Source: Zavarzinia compransoris (GTDB taxonomy: Bacteria; Pseudomonadota; Alphaproteobacteria; Zavarziniales; Zavarziniaceae). From it: a stretch of DNA of 64,000 nucleotides. Below are positions 28,494-37,498 of the stretch, piece by piece (the stretch's first letter is position 1; each line of letters begins with the position of its first letter). The stretch covers positions 123,328-187,327 of the forward strand of contig NZ_QGLF01000007.1 in assembly GCF_003173055.1 (NCBI RefSeq), written 5' to 3'. The notes under the pieces are model-generated. The model saw only the letters and a list, made by a program, of their open reading frames with translations. It ran no database searches and was not told the DNA's origin. A program made the translations under genes and the position numbers.

Positions 28494-28560
28494 AGGGGGC
28501 GGCAAAGCCCCCGGCGCCGAGGACGGGGCGTAGGGGGATGGGGCGTAGCGGGAGGGGAGC

Positions 28561-30471
28561 ATGCGGCAGGCGGCGGGCCTCTGGGGCCTGATCGGGATCC
28601 TTGGGGGCAGCGTGCTCGCGCCCGTCGCGGCCTCGGCTTTCGAGGCGGAATGGGGCGAGGTCAGCATTGCCGTGGTCACCTCCCTCAGCGTCGGCGCGCA
28701 GATGCGGCTGGAGGACCGGGACCCGCGCAATTACTGCGTCGCCAACGGCGGGCGCTATCCGAACACCAGCTGCAACACCGACGACGGCAACCTCAATTTC
28801 GAGCGATACGATCTCGTCGCCCTGCCGGCCCGGGCCAGTTCGGAACTGACCGCGACCTGGCGCGAGTTCAGCCTCTATATCCGCGGCACGGCGCTTTACG
28901 ATGCCCTGCTCGACCGCAACGACCTGGCTGCCAACGGCTCGGCGGCGCGGGATTACAGCGGGGCCCTGTCGCCCCGGGCGCGCGATGCCGCCGCCCGGTC
29001 CCTCGAATTGCAGGACGCCTATGTGCGCGGCAGTTTCGATCTTTTCGGCAGGACGCTGAATGTCCGTCTCGGGCAGCAGACGATCATCTGGGGCGAGGCG
29101 CTGGCGACCCAGAACGGCATCAATGTCATCAACCCGGTCGACCTGTCGAAGCTGCGAGTGCCGGGCTCGGAACTGCGCGACGCCCTGGTCCCGGTGCCGG
29201 CGCTGTTCGCCAGCTATAACCTGGGCGGCGGCCTCTCGGTCGAGGGGTTCTATCAGTTCAGGTTCCGCCCGGTCCGCACCGAGGTCCCGGGCACCTTCTT
29301 CGCCACCAGCGATTTCGCGGGCGAGGGCGGGCGCGGCATCGGCGTCGGCGGCGATTACGACGAAACGGGCGCCGATACCACCACCGTCTCCATCCGCCGC
29401 ACAAGGGACGAGGACCCGGACGACGCCTGGGAAAACTACGGCCTTGCCTTCCGCTATTATGCGCCCGAACTGAACGATACCGAATTCGGCTTCTACTACA
29501 TCCATTACACCAGCCGGATCCCGGTGCCGCGGGTGACGGCCCCCGCCGCCGGCACCTATCAGACCATGGCCCCGGGCGGGGCGGCGCTGCTTGGCCCCTT
29601 CATTCCGCCGGAAGGGGTGGCGACCGGCACGGCCTCGCCCCTGCAAGGGCTGATCACCCAAATCCCGGGGCTGAACCCCCTGGCGCCCGTGCAGGCGAAT
29701 GCGCGGAACAGCGATTTCACCTTCACCTATCCGGCCGGGATCGATGCCGTCGGCGTCAGCTTCAACACCAAGGTCGAGGCGACGGGAACCGCCCTCAACG
29801 GCGAGATTTCCTATAAGACCGGGGTGCCCGCCAATATCGACGAAACCACCTGGCTCAGCGATTTCATCAATGGCCTGTCGGAACTGCCGCTGGCGGGGCC
29901 GACCCAGCTCGGCACCAATAGCCATCGCCCGGGCCTGGTCTCGACCATCGGCCGGCGCCACGACGTGCTGACCTTCATCCTGCGCACGACCCAGGCCTTT
30001 GCCGAAAGCGACCTTCTCACCCGGCTGCTGGGGGCGACCGGTGTGCTCTGGGTCATGGAGGGCGGGCTGATCCATGTCGACCTGCCGGACACGGATGTCC
30101 TCGCCTATGAGGTGCCGGGCACCTATCGCACGCCGGGGACCGGCTTTGCCCAGGATGCCCTGCGGTACAAGCAGGAATACGCCACGCGCTGGTCCGGCGG
30201 CCTGACCACCATCCTTCAGGCGCAATATCCCGATATCGCGCCCAACCTGAACATGACCGCGGGCTTTGCCCATACCATCGGCCTCGGCGGCAATACGCCG
30301 CTCGCCGGCGGTTACGTCGAGCATGTCAACGCCCTGAACCTCTTCGTCCAGTTCGACTATCTGATCGACTGGCGGTTGCAGGTGAATTACGCCCTGTCGT
30401 TCGGCGGCGGCTTGCAGAACATCACGTCCGACCGCGATTTCGTCGGCGTGTCCCTCAGCTATCAATTCTGA
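28561..30471 (+). CDS. DUF1302 family outer-membrane-type protein
   Basis: A 636-aa exported protein. A signal peptide ends near AASAFEAEWGEV, and the mature part is rich in alternating beta-strand segments with a C-terminal aromatic residue (LSYQF), consistent with an outer membrane beta barrel. DUF1302 genes are almost always followed by DUF1329 genes, as here (14-base gap), and such pairs accompany degradation of hydrophobic compounds such as steroids and esters. Role inferred: uptake of, or contact with, a hydrophobic substrate at the outer membrane. It is the first gene of a six-gene operon. Confidence 0.85.
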   Translation: MRQAAGLWGLIGILGGSVLAPVAASAFEAEWGEVSIAVVTSLSVGAQMRLEDRDPRNYCVANGGRYPNTSCNTDDGNLNFERYDLVALPARASSELTATWREFSLYIRGTALYDALLDRNDLAANGSAARDYSGALSPRARDAAARSLELQDAYVRGSFDLFGRTLNVRLGQQTIIWGEALATQNGINVINPVDLSKLRVPGSELRDALVPVPALFASYNLGGGLSVEGFYQFRFRPVRTEVPGTFFATSDFAGEGGRGIGVGGDYDETGADTTTVSIRRTRDEDPDDAWENYGLAFRYYAPELNDTEFGFYYIHYTSRIPVPRVTAPAAGTYQTMAPGGAALLGPFIPPEGVATGTASPLQGLITQIPGLNPLAPVQANARNSDFTFTYPAGIDAVGVSFNTKVEATGTALNGEISYKTGVPANIDETTWLSDFINGLSELPLAGPTQLGTNSHRPGLVSTIGRRHDVLTFILRTTQAFAESDLLTRLLGATGVLWVMEGGLIHVDLPDTDVLAYEVPGTYRTPGTGFAQDALRYKQEYATRWSGGLTTILQAQYPDIAPNLNMTAGFAHTIGLGGNTPLAGGYVEHVNALNLFVQFDYLIDWRLQVNYALSFGGGLQNITSDRDFVGVSLSYQF

Positions 30472-30485
30472 CCCGGGAAGCCGCG

Positions 30486-31844
30486 ATGAAGACGATCCTG
30501 GCCCTTGCCGTCACCAGCCTGCTGGCCGCCGGCACTGCCGCGGCCGCCGGCGATCCCGACCGCCTCGGCGCCGATCTCACCCCCATGGGCGCGATCAAGG
30601 CGGGCAATGCCGACGGGTCCATCCCGGCCTGGAGCGGCGGCATCACCGTGCCCCCCGCCGGCTACCGGAAGGGCGGGCCGCTGGCCGATCCCTTCGCCGG
30701 CGAGAAGCCCGTCGCCACCGTCACCGGCGCCAATCTCGCGGCTTACGAGGCGTTGCTGCCGGCGGGGCAGGTCGCCATGCTGAAACGCTTCCCGACCTAT
30801 AGGGTCGAGGTCTATCCGAGCCACCGCAGTTGTTCTGCGACCCCGGCGGTCTATGACGGCACGAAGCGGAACGCCACCCAGGCGCGGCTGACGGCGAACG
30901 GCAAGGGCCTGGCCGACGGCACCTTGGGCATTCCGTTCCCGATGGCGGCCAACGGCCTTGAAATGTTCTGGAACCACCGGCTGCGGCCGCGTGGCGGTTT
31001 CATGTTCCGGCGCTTCTTCGCGCTCGCCGCCGTCTCCAGCACCGGCGATTACCGCCTGACCAAGCTGCGCGACGAGGGCGTCAATCACCTGATGGGGCCG
31101 GGCCGCCGGGCACCGGGCGACGTTACCGGTCTCGCCGGCCTCGGCAATATCTGGATCACCTATATGGCGGTGACCACGGCGCCGGCGCGGCTGTCGGGCC
31201 AGATCACCCTCGTCTACGACAATATCGACGACGACGTCGGCCCGCGCCAGGCCTGGCAGTACAACCCGGGCACGCGCCGCGTGCTGCGGGCGCCCGAGCT
31301 TGCCTTCGATGCGCCGGGCACCAATGCGGACGGCCTCGCCACCATCGACCAGTTCGACATGATGAACGGCTCGCCCGAGCGTTACGACTTCAAGCATCTC
31401 GGCGACCGCGAGGCGATCATCGGCTACAACGCCTATCAGGCCAAGCTGATGCCCTATAAGGAATTGCTGACCAAGGGCCACATCAACCCGGCGGCGCTGC
31501 GCTACGAGAAGCACCGGGTCCATGTCGTCGAGGCGAGCCTGAAGGAAGGGGCGCGTCACATCTACGCCCGCCGCACCTTCTTCCAGGACGAGGACAGCTG
31601 GGGCTTCGTCGCCGCCACGCTTTACGACACGCGCGGCAACCTCTGGCGGTTCCAGGAGGCGCCGGTGGTCAATGCCTATGACGTGCCCTTCTGCGGCCCC
31701 GCCCTCGAGATCAGCCACGACCTTCAGGCCGACCGCTATCTTGCCTCGCAGATGACCAACGAGGAAAAAATGCCCGACTGGGACGCGAAGCTCAATCCGG
31801 ACGATTTCACGCCGGACGCCCTGCGCGCCCTCGGCACCCGCTGA
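30486..31844 (+). CDS. DUF1329 family exported protein
   Basis: A 452-aa protein with a signal peptide (MKTILALAVTSLLAAGTAAAA) and the DUF1329 hallmarks RLGADLTPMGAIKAGNADGS, IPAWSGGI and, near the middle, SGQITLVYDNIDDD. DUF1329 proteins resemble LolB/LolA-like lipid carriers and may move hydrophobic molecules across the periplasm for a DUF1302 barrel. The gene follows DUF1302 after 14 bases and precedes the metallo-beta-lactamase gene by 17, so it is within one transcript. The precise function is unknown. Confidence 0.88.
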   Translation: MKTILALAVTSLLAAGTAAAAGDPDRLGADLTPMGAIKAGNADGSIPAWSGGITVPPAGYRKGGPLADPFAGEKPVATVTGANLAAYEALLPAGQVAMLKRFPTYRVEVYPSHRSCSATPAVYDGTKRNATQARLTANGKGLADGTLGIPFPMAANGLEMFWNHRLRPRGGFMFRRFFALAAVSSTGDYRLTKLRDEGVNHLMGPGRRAPGDVTGLAGLGNIWITYMAVTTAPARLSGQITLVYDNIDDDVGPRQAWQYNPGTRRVLRAPELAFDAPGTNADGLATIDQFDMMNGSPERYDFKHLGDREAIIGYNAYQAKLMPYKELLTKGHINPAALRYEKHRVHVVEASLKEGARHIYARRTFFQDEDSWGFVAATLYDTRGNLWRFQEAPVVNAYDVPFCGPALEISHDLQADRYLASQMTNEEKMPDWDAKLNPDDFTPDALRALGTR

Positions 31845-31861
31845 GCCGGGGGGAGGGGGCG

Positions 31862-32947
31862 ATGGCGCGTGTCTTCCGCCGGCTGGCGGTGGTTGCGGCG
31901 GTGCTGGCCGTCGGCCTCGCCGCGGTCTGGTTCACCGCCGGCGACCGGCTGGTGCTGGCGCTGGCCGCGCGCATGGCCGGGGCCAATATGGCGGCGGACC
32001 GGGCCGCCACCCTGCCGGACGGCCTGCATCTCGCCGTCTGCGGCGCCGGCGGGCCGATGCCGGATGCGCTGCGCTCCGGGCCGTGCCAGCTCGTCGTCGC
32101 CGGGACATTCGCCTTCATGGTCGATGCCGGCTCGATGGGGGCGCGCAACCTGGCGCGCATGGGGTTCCGCAACGGCGGCATCACCGCGATCCTGCTGACC
32201 CATTTCCACTCCGACCATATCGATGGTCTGGGCGAGGCCATGATGCTGCGCTGGACCGCCGGCAGCAACCGGGAACCGGTGCCGGTCTACGGCCCGCCGG
32301 GGGTCGAGATGGTGCTCGAAGGCTTCCATCAGGCCTATGCCCAGGATGCGCAGTATCGCACCGCCCACCACGGGCCGGACGTGATGCCGCCCGGCGGCGC
32401 CGGCGGCGTGCCGAAAGTCTTCCCCGAGCCGCAGGGCGACGAGGGCGTGGTGGTCTTCGAGCGGGACGGCGTGAAAATCACCGCCTTTTCCGTGAACTAT
32501 GCCCCGGTGCATCCGGCGGTCGGCTACCGCTTCGATTACAAGGGGCGCAGCCTCGTCGTCAGCGGCGACACCGGGCCGGCGCCGGTGCTGGACAAATTCG
32601 CCGCGGGCGCCGATCTCCTCGCCCATGAAGCCCTGGCGCCCGCTCTGGTCGCGGCCCTGGCCGAGGCGGCGGAGGGGGCGGGGCGGGGCAATCTCGCCCA
32701 TGTGATGCACGACATTCCGGACTATCACACCACGCCCGCCCAGGCGGCGGCGCTGGCCGCCCGCGCCGGGGTGAAGCAATTGGTGCTGACCCATATCACC
32801 CCGCCGTTGCCCAGCCGCCTGCTCGACCGGGTCTTTCTCGACGGGGTGGCGGCGGTTTACGACGGGCCGGTGACCATTGCCCGCGACGGCGACCTGTTCT
32901 CTCTGCCCGCCGGCACCACCGCCATCGTCACCGAACATCTGTTCTAG
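31862..32947 (+). CDS. Metallo-beta-lactamase fold hydrolase (RNase Z-like), membrane-anchored or exported
   Basis: A 361-aa protein with an N-terminal hydrophobic segment (about residues 8-25) and then an MBL fold: FMVDAGSMGARNL, the metal-binding motif HFHSDH (114-119), SGDTGPAPVLDKFA and a late LTHITPP. The motif set resembles RNase Z and arylsulfatase-type MBL hydrolases. With the N-terminal segment it probably acts in the periplasm, so tRNA processing is unlikely; hydrolysis of an ester, sulfate ester or lactone of the pathway substrate is more plausible. It is 17 bases after the DUF1329 gene. Confidence 0.82.
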   Translation: MARVFRRLAVVAAVLAVGLAAVWFTAGDRLVLALAARMAGANMAADRAATLPDGLHLAVCGAGGPMPDALRSGPCQLVVAGTFAFMVDAGSMGARNLARMGFRNGGITAILLTHFHSDHIDGLGEAMMLRWTAGSNREPVPVYGPPGVEMVLEGFHQAYAQDAQYRTAHHGPDVMPPGGAGGVPKVFPEPQGDEGVVVFERDGVKITAFSVNYAPVHPAVGYRFDYKGRSLVVSGDTGPAPVLDKFAAGADLLAHEALAPALVAALAEAAEGAGRGNLAHVMHDIPDYHTTPAQAAALAARAGVKQLVLTHITPPLPSRLLDRVFLDGVAAVYDGPVTIARDGDLFSLPAGTTAIVTEHLF

Positions 32948-32957
32948 GGGGCTGCCC

Positions 32958-34241
32958 ATGAGCCTGAAGCGGCGGATCGGGGTCGCGGTTTCCGCGGCGA
33001 TGACCAGCGAGCGGCTGGCGGCACGGCGCCGGCGCTGGCACGAAGTCGGCCGGCGGCTGCGCGGTCGGCCCCATGTCGTCCACTATTTCCACGATCTTGC
33101 CGATCCCTATTCGCTGCTCGCGGCCCTCGCCCTGCCGGCGCTGGCCGGCCGCCGGGGTGTCGTCGTCGAAGCCCATCTGGTGCCGCCGCCGCCGGATTGG
33201 GCGGCGCCGGAACGTGCACTGCTGGACGCCCATGCCCGGCGCGATGCCGCCGTGCTCGCCCGCCATTGCGGGCTCAACGTCCCGGCCTTCGACCGGGCGA
33301 TGGCGCCGGCAGCCCTTGCCCTCGGTCAATCGCGGCTGGCGGAAGCGCTTGCCCGCGGCACTTTCATCGAAACGGCAGCGGCCATCACCGCCGCCGCCTG
33401 GCGGGGCGAGACGGGGGCGCCCGCCGCCGATGCCGCATCCCTGCTGGCGGCGGGGGCGGCGCTGCGCGACCGCCTGGGCCATTATCTGGGCGCCACCTTC
33501 CACTACGCCGGCGAATGGTACTGGGGGCTGGACCGCCTGCATTACCTGGAACGCCGGCTGGATGCCCTGGGCGCCCCGGGGGAAGGACCGTCGCCGCGCC
33601 ATCCCCGCCCTGTTCTGCGCCTGGATCCTGCCCTGGCGGACCGCCTGGCGGGCCGGGAGCTCGACCTTTTCTTCTCCTTCCGGTCCCCCTATAGTTACAT
33701 CGTGCTGCCGCGCGCCTTCGCGCTCGCCGATCACTATGGCGCGACGCTGAACCTGCGCTTCATTCTGCCCATGGTGATGCGCGGCCTGCCGGTGCCCCTG
33801 TCGAAGCGCCTCTACATCGTTCGCGACACCAAGCGCGAGGCGGGCGCCGAAGGCCTGCCCTTCGGGCGGATCGCCGATCCCCTGGGCGTGCCGGTCGAAC
33901 GCGGCCTTGCCGTCCTGCACCATGCGCTCGGCCTGGGGGGCGGCCAGGGCCGGGCCTTTGCCCTGTCGTTCCTGCAAGGCGCCTTCGCCGAAGGGATCGA
34001 CGCCGGCGGCGATGCCGGCCTCGCCCTGATGGCCGCAAGGGCCGGGCTGGACGCCAAGGCGGCCCTGGCCGCGCCCCGCGACGAGGGCTGGCGCGCGGTG
34101 GCCGAGGCCAACCGGCAGGCCATGGCCGGCCTCGGCCTTTGGGGCGTGCCGTCGCTGCGCTTCGGCGCGACCGCCGCCTGGGGCCAGGATCGCCTGTGGC
34201 TGATCGAGGAGACGATGATCGCCGCCGCGGAAAGGGTGTGA
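32958..34241 (+). CDS. Tandem DsbA-fold protein, 2-hydroxychromene-2-carboxylate isomerase family
   Basis: A 427-aa protein with two copies of the DsbA/kappa-GST-like fold. The first begins near residue 37 (VVHYFHDLADPYSLLAALALP) and the second near 232 (LDLFFSFRSPYSYIVLPRAF). SPYSY contains the Ser that activates glutathione in HCCA isomerases; CxxC is absent, so it is not a thiol oxidase. The closing WGVPSLRFG stretch holds the family cis-Pro. No signal peptide is evident, so it is cytoplasmic. It could carry out a glutathione-dependent isomerisation of a pathway intermediate. Confidence 0.78.
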   Translation: MSLKRRIGVAVSAAMTSERLAARRRRWHEVGRRLRGRPHVVHYFHDLADPYSLLAALALPALAGRRGVVVEAHLVPPPPDWAAPERALLDAHARRDAAVLARHCGLNVPAFDRAMAPAALALGQSRLAEALARGTFIETAAAITAAAWRGETGAPAADAASLLAAGAALRDRLGHYLGATFHYAGEWYWGLDRLHYLERRLDALGAPGEGPSPRHPRPVLRLDPALADRLAGRELDLFFSFRSPYSYIVLPRAFALADHYGATLNLRFILPMVMRGLPVPLSKRLYIVRDTKREAGAEGLPFGRIADPLGVPVERGLAVLHHALGLGGGQGRAFALSFLQGAFAEGIDAGGDAGLALMAARAGLDAKAALAAPRDEGWRAVAEANRQAMAGLGLWGVPSLRFGATAAWGQDRLWLIEETMIAAAERV

Positions 34242-34242
34242 G

Positions 34243-35157
34243 ATGCGCCTCGTCTCCTTCGTTGCCTGCGCGCTGGCCCTGATCGTGGCGCCGGCCGCGC
34301 TCGCCCTGGTCGGGGCGGGGCGGGTGGTGACCGCGGGCGTGCCCCGGGCCTGCCTGACCGCGATGCCGGCCCCGGTGGCCCTGCCCGCCGGCGTGGTCAA
34401 TATGGGCGAGGGGGCGGTGCTGCCCGGCGAAGGCCCGGCGCGGCCGGTCGCGGTCGCCGGCTTCGAGATCGACGCGACCGATGTCACCAACGACCAGTTC
34501 GCCGCTTTCGTCGCCGCCACCGGCCATGTCACCCTGGCGGAACGGCTCGGATCCTCGCTGGTCTTCGTCGTCACCGGGGCGGCGGCCGATCTTGCCGATC
34601 CCGGGCAATGGTGGCGGGTGATGCCGGGGGCGAACTGGCGCCGGCCCGAGGGGCCGGGCAGTTCGCTGCGCGGCCGGGGCAGCCTGCCGGTGGTCCATGT
34701 CGCGCGAGAGGATGCGCTCGCCTATGCCCGCTGGCGCGGCCGCGACCTGCCGGGCGAGGCGGAATGGGAATATGCCGCCCGCGGCGGGCTGGCCCATGGC
34801 CGCTACCCCTGGGGTGACGCGCCCTCGACCGCGGCGCGGCCGCTGGCCAATACCTGGCAGGGCGCCTTTCCGGCCTACGACCTCGGCGCCGACGGTTACA
34901 AGGCGGCGGCGTCGCCGGTCGGCTGCTATCCGGCCAACGGCTTCGGCCTTTACGACATGGCGGGCAATGTCTGGCAATGGACCGCCGACACGACGCCGGC
35001 GGGCGAGCCCGTGATCAAGGGCGGCTCGTTCCTGTGTTCGGACGATTTCTGTTTCCGCGCCCGGCCGGCCGCCCGCCTGGGGGCGGCCGCGGACACCACT
35101 TCCAGCCACATCGGCTTTCGCACCGTGCGGCGGCCCGCGTCGGGGGATCGACCATGA
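34243..35157 (+). CDS. Formylglycine-generating enzyme (sulfatase-modifying factor family), exported
   Basis: A 304-aa SUMF1/FGE-type protein that oxidises the active-site cysteine of sulfatases to formylglycine. Visible features are FEIDATDVTNDQFAAFVAATG, PVVHVAREDALAYARW, LPGEAEWEYAARGG and GLYDMAGNVWQW. The copper-binding catalytic cysteines are present as Cys265 and Cys270 in GGSFLCSDDFCF, so it should be active. An N-terminal hydrophobic stretch (about 4-26) looks like a signal peptide, suggesting a periplasmic location. It starts 1 base after the previous stop and overlaps the sulfatase start (ATGA at 35154-35157). Confidence 0.9.
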   Translation: MRLVSFVACALALIVAPAALALVGAGRVVTAGVPRACLTAMPAPVALPAGVVNMGEGAVLPGEGPARPVAVAGFEIDATDVTNDQFAAFVAATGHVTLAERLGSSLVFVVTGAAADLADPGQWWRVMPGANWRRPEGPGSSLRGRGSLPVVHVAREDALAYARWRGRDLPGEAEWEYAARGGLAHGRYPWGDAPSTAARPLANTWQGAFPAYDLGADGYKAAASPVGCYPANGFGLYDMAGNVWQWTADTTPAGEPVIKGGSFLCSDDFCFRARPAARLGAAADTTSSHIGFRTVRRPASGDRP

Positions 35158-36794
35158 TGAAACGCCTGCTGATCGCCCTTTTCGTCCTGGCCGCCGTGCT
35201 GGCCGGGGCCTTCTTCGCCATCGGCGGGCGCGAGGGCGTGATCCTGCTGGCTGTGCGCTTCATGTCGCCCGCCGTCGCCGCGAACCGCGAGGTCGCCTGG
35301 GACGAGGGCCCGGCGACACCCGAAGGGCGCGGCGACCGGCCGAACGTCATCGTCATCCTGGCGGACGACCTCGGCTTCAACGACGTCGGCTTCTATGGCG
35401 GCGGCCGGGTGCCGACGCCGAATATCGACCGGCTGGCGCGCGAGGGGGTGAATTTCCCCGCCGGTTACGCCGGTAACGCCACCTGTGCGCCGTCGCGCGC
35501 CGCGCTGATGACCGGGCGCTATCCCACGCGTTTCGGCTTCGAATTCACCCCGGCGCCGATCGGCCTGGCCCGGGTGATCGGCCATTTCGACAGCACGGCG
35601 CCGGTCAAGCCGGTCTATCACGAGGAACGCGAAGCGGAGACCCCGCCGTTCGAGACCATGGGCCTGCCGGTCACGGAAATCACCATCGCCCGCCTGCTTC
35701 GCGACGCCGGCTATCACACGCTGCATCTCGGCAAGTGGCACCTGGGCGAGACCCGGGAGTTCCAGCCGAACGCCCATGGCTTCGACGAATCCCTCGGCTT
35801 CTATTCCGGCGCGTCGCTGTTCATGGACCCGAAGGACCCGGAGGCGGTCAACGCCTACCAGGATTTCGATCCGATCGACCGCTTCCTCTGGGCGGCACTG
35901 CCCTATGGCGTGCGCTGGAACGGCGGCGACATGTTCCGCCCCAAGGGCCACATGACCGATTACCTGACCGACGAGGCGGTGACGGCGATCGGGCGGAACC
36001 GCAACCGGCCCTTCTTCATGTATCTCGCCTATAACGCGCCCCACACGCCCTTGCAGGCGACGAAGGCGGATTACGACGCGGTCGCCGGTATCGCCGACCA
36101 TACGGAACGGACCTATGCCGCCATGCTGCTCTCCCTCGACCGCAATGTCGGCCGGGTGCTGGCGGCCCTGAAGCAGGCGGGGATCGACGACCGGACCCTG
36201 GTCGTCTTCACCAGCGACAACGGCGGCGCCCATTACGTCGGTATCGACGGCCTGAACAAGCCCTATCGCGGCTGGAAGGCGAGTTTCTTCGAGGGCGGCA
36301 TAAGGGTGCCCTTCTTCATGCGCTGGCCGGGGCATCTGCCCGCCGGCTCGACCTATGGCGCGCCGATTTCCCATTTCGACATTTTCGCCACCGCGGCCGG
36401 TGCCGCCGGCGTGCCCGTGCCGGCGGACCGGCCGATCGACGGCGTCGATCTCCTGCCCTTTCTGACCGGGGCCCGGGGCGGGCGCCCGCACGAGCGGCTG
36501 TTCTGGCGCTCCGGCCCCTACGAGGTGGTGCAGGCGGGCGACTGGAAATTGCAGCTGACCAATCTGCCGCCCCGGGACTGGCTGTTCGACCTGAAGGCCG
36601 ATCCCGCCGAACGCCATGACGTTGCCGCCGCCAACCCGGAAAAGGTGGCGGAACTGAAAGCCATGCTCGCGGCCTTCCGGCAGGAACAGGTCAAGCCCCT
36701 GTGGCCGGCGCTGATCGAGGCGCCGGTGCCGCTGGACCATCCGCTGAACCGGCCATGGGCGCCGGACGACGCCCATATCTATTGGTCGAACTGA
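35154..36794 (+). CDS. Cys-type sulfatase (arylsulfatase family)
   Basis: A 546-aa sulfatase that hydrolyses a sulfate ester. The formylglycine motif is CAPSR with Cys111; other metal and sulfate ligands lie in VILADDLGFNDVGFYG, GKWHLGE and TSDNGG. The N-terminus (MMKRLLIALFVLAAVLAGAFFA) is a signal or anchor, so it acts in the periplasm. The ATG at 35154 overlaps the FGE stop; a longer in-frame extension inside the FGE gene is rejected. Its own modifying enzyme is encoded directly upstream, so the pair is self-sufficient. The substrate is unknown; the DUF1302/DUF1329 context suggests a hydrophobic sulfate ester. Confidence 0.92.
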   Translation: MMKRLLIALFVLAAVLAGAFFAIGGREGVILLAVRFMSPAVAANREVAWDEGPATPEGRGDRPNVIVILADDLGFNDVGFYGGGRVPTPNIDRLAREGVNFPAGYAGNATCAPSRAALMTGRYPTRFGFEFTPAPIGLARVIGHFDSTAPVKPVYHEEREAETPPFETMGLPVTEITIARLLRDAGYHTLHLGKWHLGETREFQPNAHGFDESLGFYSGASLFMDPKDPEAVNAYQDFDPIDRFLWAALPYGVRWNGGDMFRPKGHMTDYLTDEAVTAIGRNRNRPFFMYLAYNAPHTPLQATKADYDAVAGIADHTERTYAAMLLSLDRNVGRVLAALKQAGIDDRTLVVFTSDNGGAHYVGIDGLNKPYRGWKASFFEGGIRVPFFMRWPGHLPAGSTYGAPISHFDIFATAAGAAGVPVPADRPIDGVDLLPFLTGARGGRPHERLFWRSGPYEVVQAGDWKLQLTNLPPRDWLFDLKADPAERHDVAAANPEKVAELKAMLAAFRQEQVKPLWPALIEAPVPLDHPLNRPWAPDDAHIYWSN

Positions 36795-36815
36795 GGGCCG
36801 GGCAGGACCGTAAGC

Positions 36816-37358
36816 TCAGAACTCGTCGCCGCCGAAGCCGCCGCCATCGTCGAAACCGGCGTCGTCGAAGCCGCTGTCTTCGGGGGCGGGTTCGGCCGCC
36901 TGGGCTTCATCGCTGCTGAACAGGCCGGCGATGGCATTGCCGAGCAGCACGCCGCCGGCAACACCCATGGCCGTCTGCGCCGCGCCGGCCAGGAAGCCGC
37001 CGCTCGCCTGCGGCTGGGCGCCCGGGAAGGGGCCGCGGGCCGGAGCGCCGCCACGGGGCGCGGTGCCGGCTCGGGCCGGCGCGCGGCCGCCGCCGAACAG
37101 CCCGCCGAACAGGCCGCCCGCCGGGCGCCGCGCCTCGGCGACCTGGGCTTCCAGGTCCGCGATCCGGGCTTCGGCCGCCTGCAGGGCGTGTTCCTGCACG
37201 ACGACGGTCTGGGCCAGGTAATAGGGGGCGGCGGATTGGGCCGCGATGCGCTCGTGGATGAAGGCTTCCGCCTCGGCGTCGCGCGGGGGCGACTGGCGTT
37301 CCACGGTCGCGAGCTTCCCGAAGAGGGCCTCGATGGCCTGCCGGTCGTTTCTGTCCAT
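36816..37358 (-). CDS. DUF2076 domain-containing protein
   Basis: A 180-aa protein beginning MDRNDRQAIEALFGKLATVE and followed by RDAEAEAFIHERIAAQSAAPYYLAQTVVVQEHALQAAEARIADLEAQV-type helices, then a Gly/Ala/Pro-rich middle and an acidic Asp/Gly tail ending GFGGDEF. This is the DUF2076 pattern, possibly a periplasmic ligand-binding or membrane-associated protein; no activity is known. It converges on the sulfatase gene with a 21-base gap and no visible terminator. ATG 37356-37358 is preferred to upstream in-frame starts because the family begins at this sequence. Confidence 0.85.
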   Translation of the reverse strand: MDRNDRQAIEALFGKLATVERQSPPRDAEAEAFIHERIAAQSAAPYYLAQTVVVQEHALQAAEARIADLEAQVAEARRPAGGLFGGLFGGGRAPARAGTAPRGGAPARGPFPGAQPQASGGFLAGAAQTAMGVAGGVLLGNAIAGLFSSDEAQAAEPAPEDSGFDDAGFDDGGGFGGDEF

Positions 37359-37390
37359 GATCAAGCTACTCCTGTCTTGCCGTTGCGCCC

Positions 37391-37425
37391 CGTGCCCCGC
37401 CCCCGCGGCGCAGGGGCGGGGCACG
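37391..37425. other. Very stable GC hairpin upstream of the DUF2076 gene
   Basis: A perfect 13-bp G/C-rich inverted repeat (37391-37403 with 37413-37425) around a 9-base loop, starting 33 bases upstream of the DUF2076 ATG. There is no T run on either strand. It may insulate the DUF2076 gene from the kdp operon or lie in the 5' leader of one of them. The rest of 37359-37664 holds no gene I can support, only the kdp promoter region. Confidence 0.5.
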
Positions 37426-37498
37426 GAACCGCTGCTTTCCCGTCTGTTTACGAATGCCGGCCCCGTCTATTCCCGCCCGGCCCGAATTTTCCGGTGAA

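Noticed and set aside
31862..32947. Ribonuclease Z for tRNA 3' processing
   Set aside because: The fold is similar, but an N-terminal hydrophobic segment and position in a DUF1302-sulfatase operon argue for an exported hydrolase instead.
37391..37425. Rho-independent terminator
   Set aside because: The stem is strong, but neither side has a T run, and it lies upstream, not downstream, of the nearest gene; recorded only as a hairpin.
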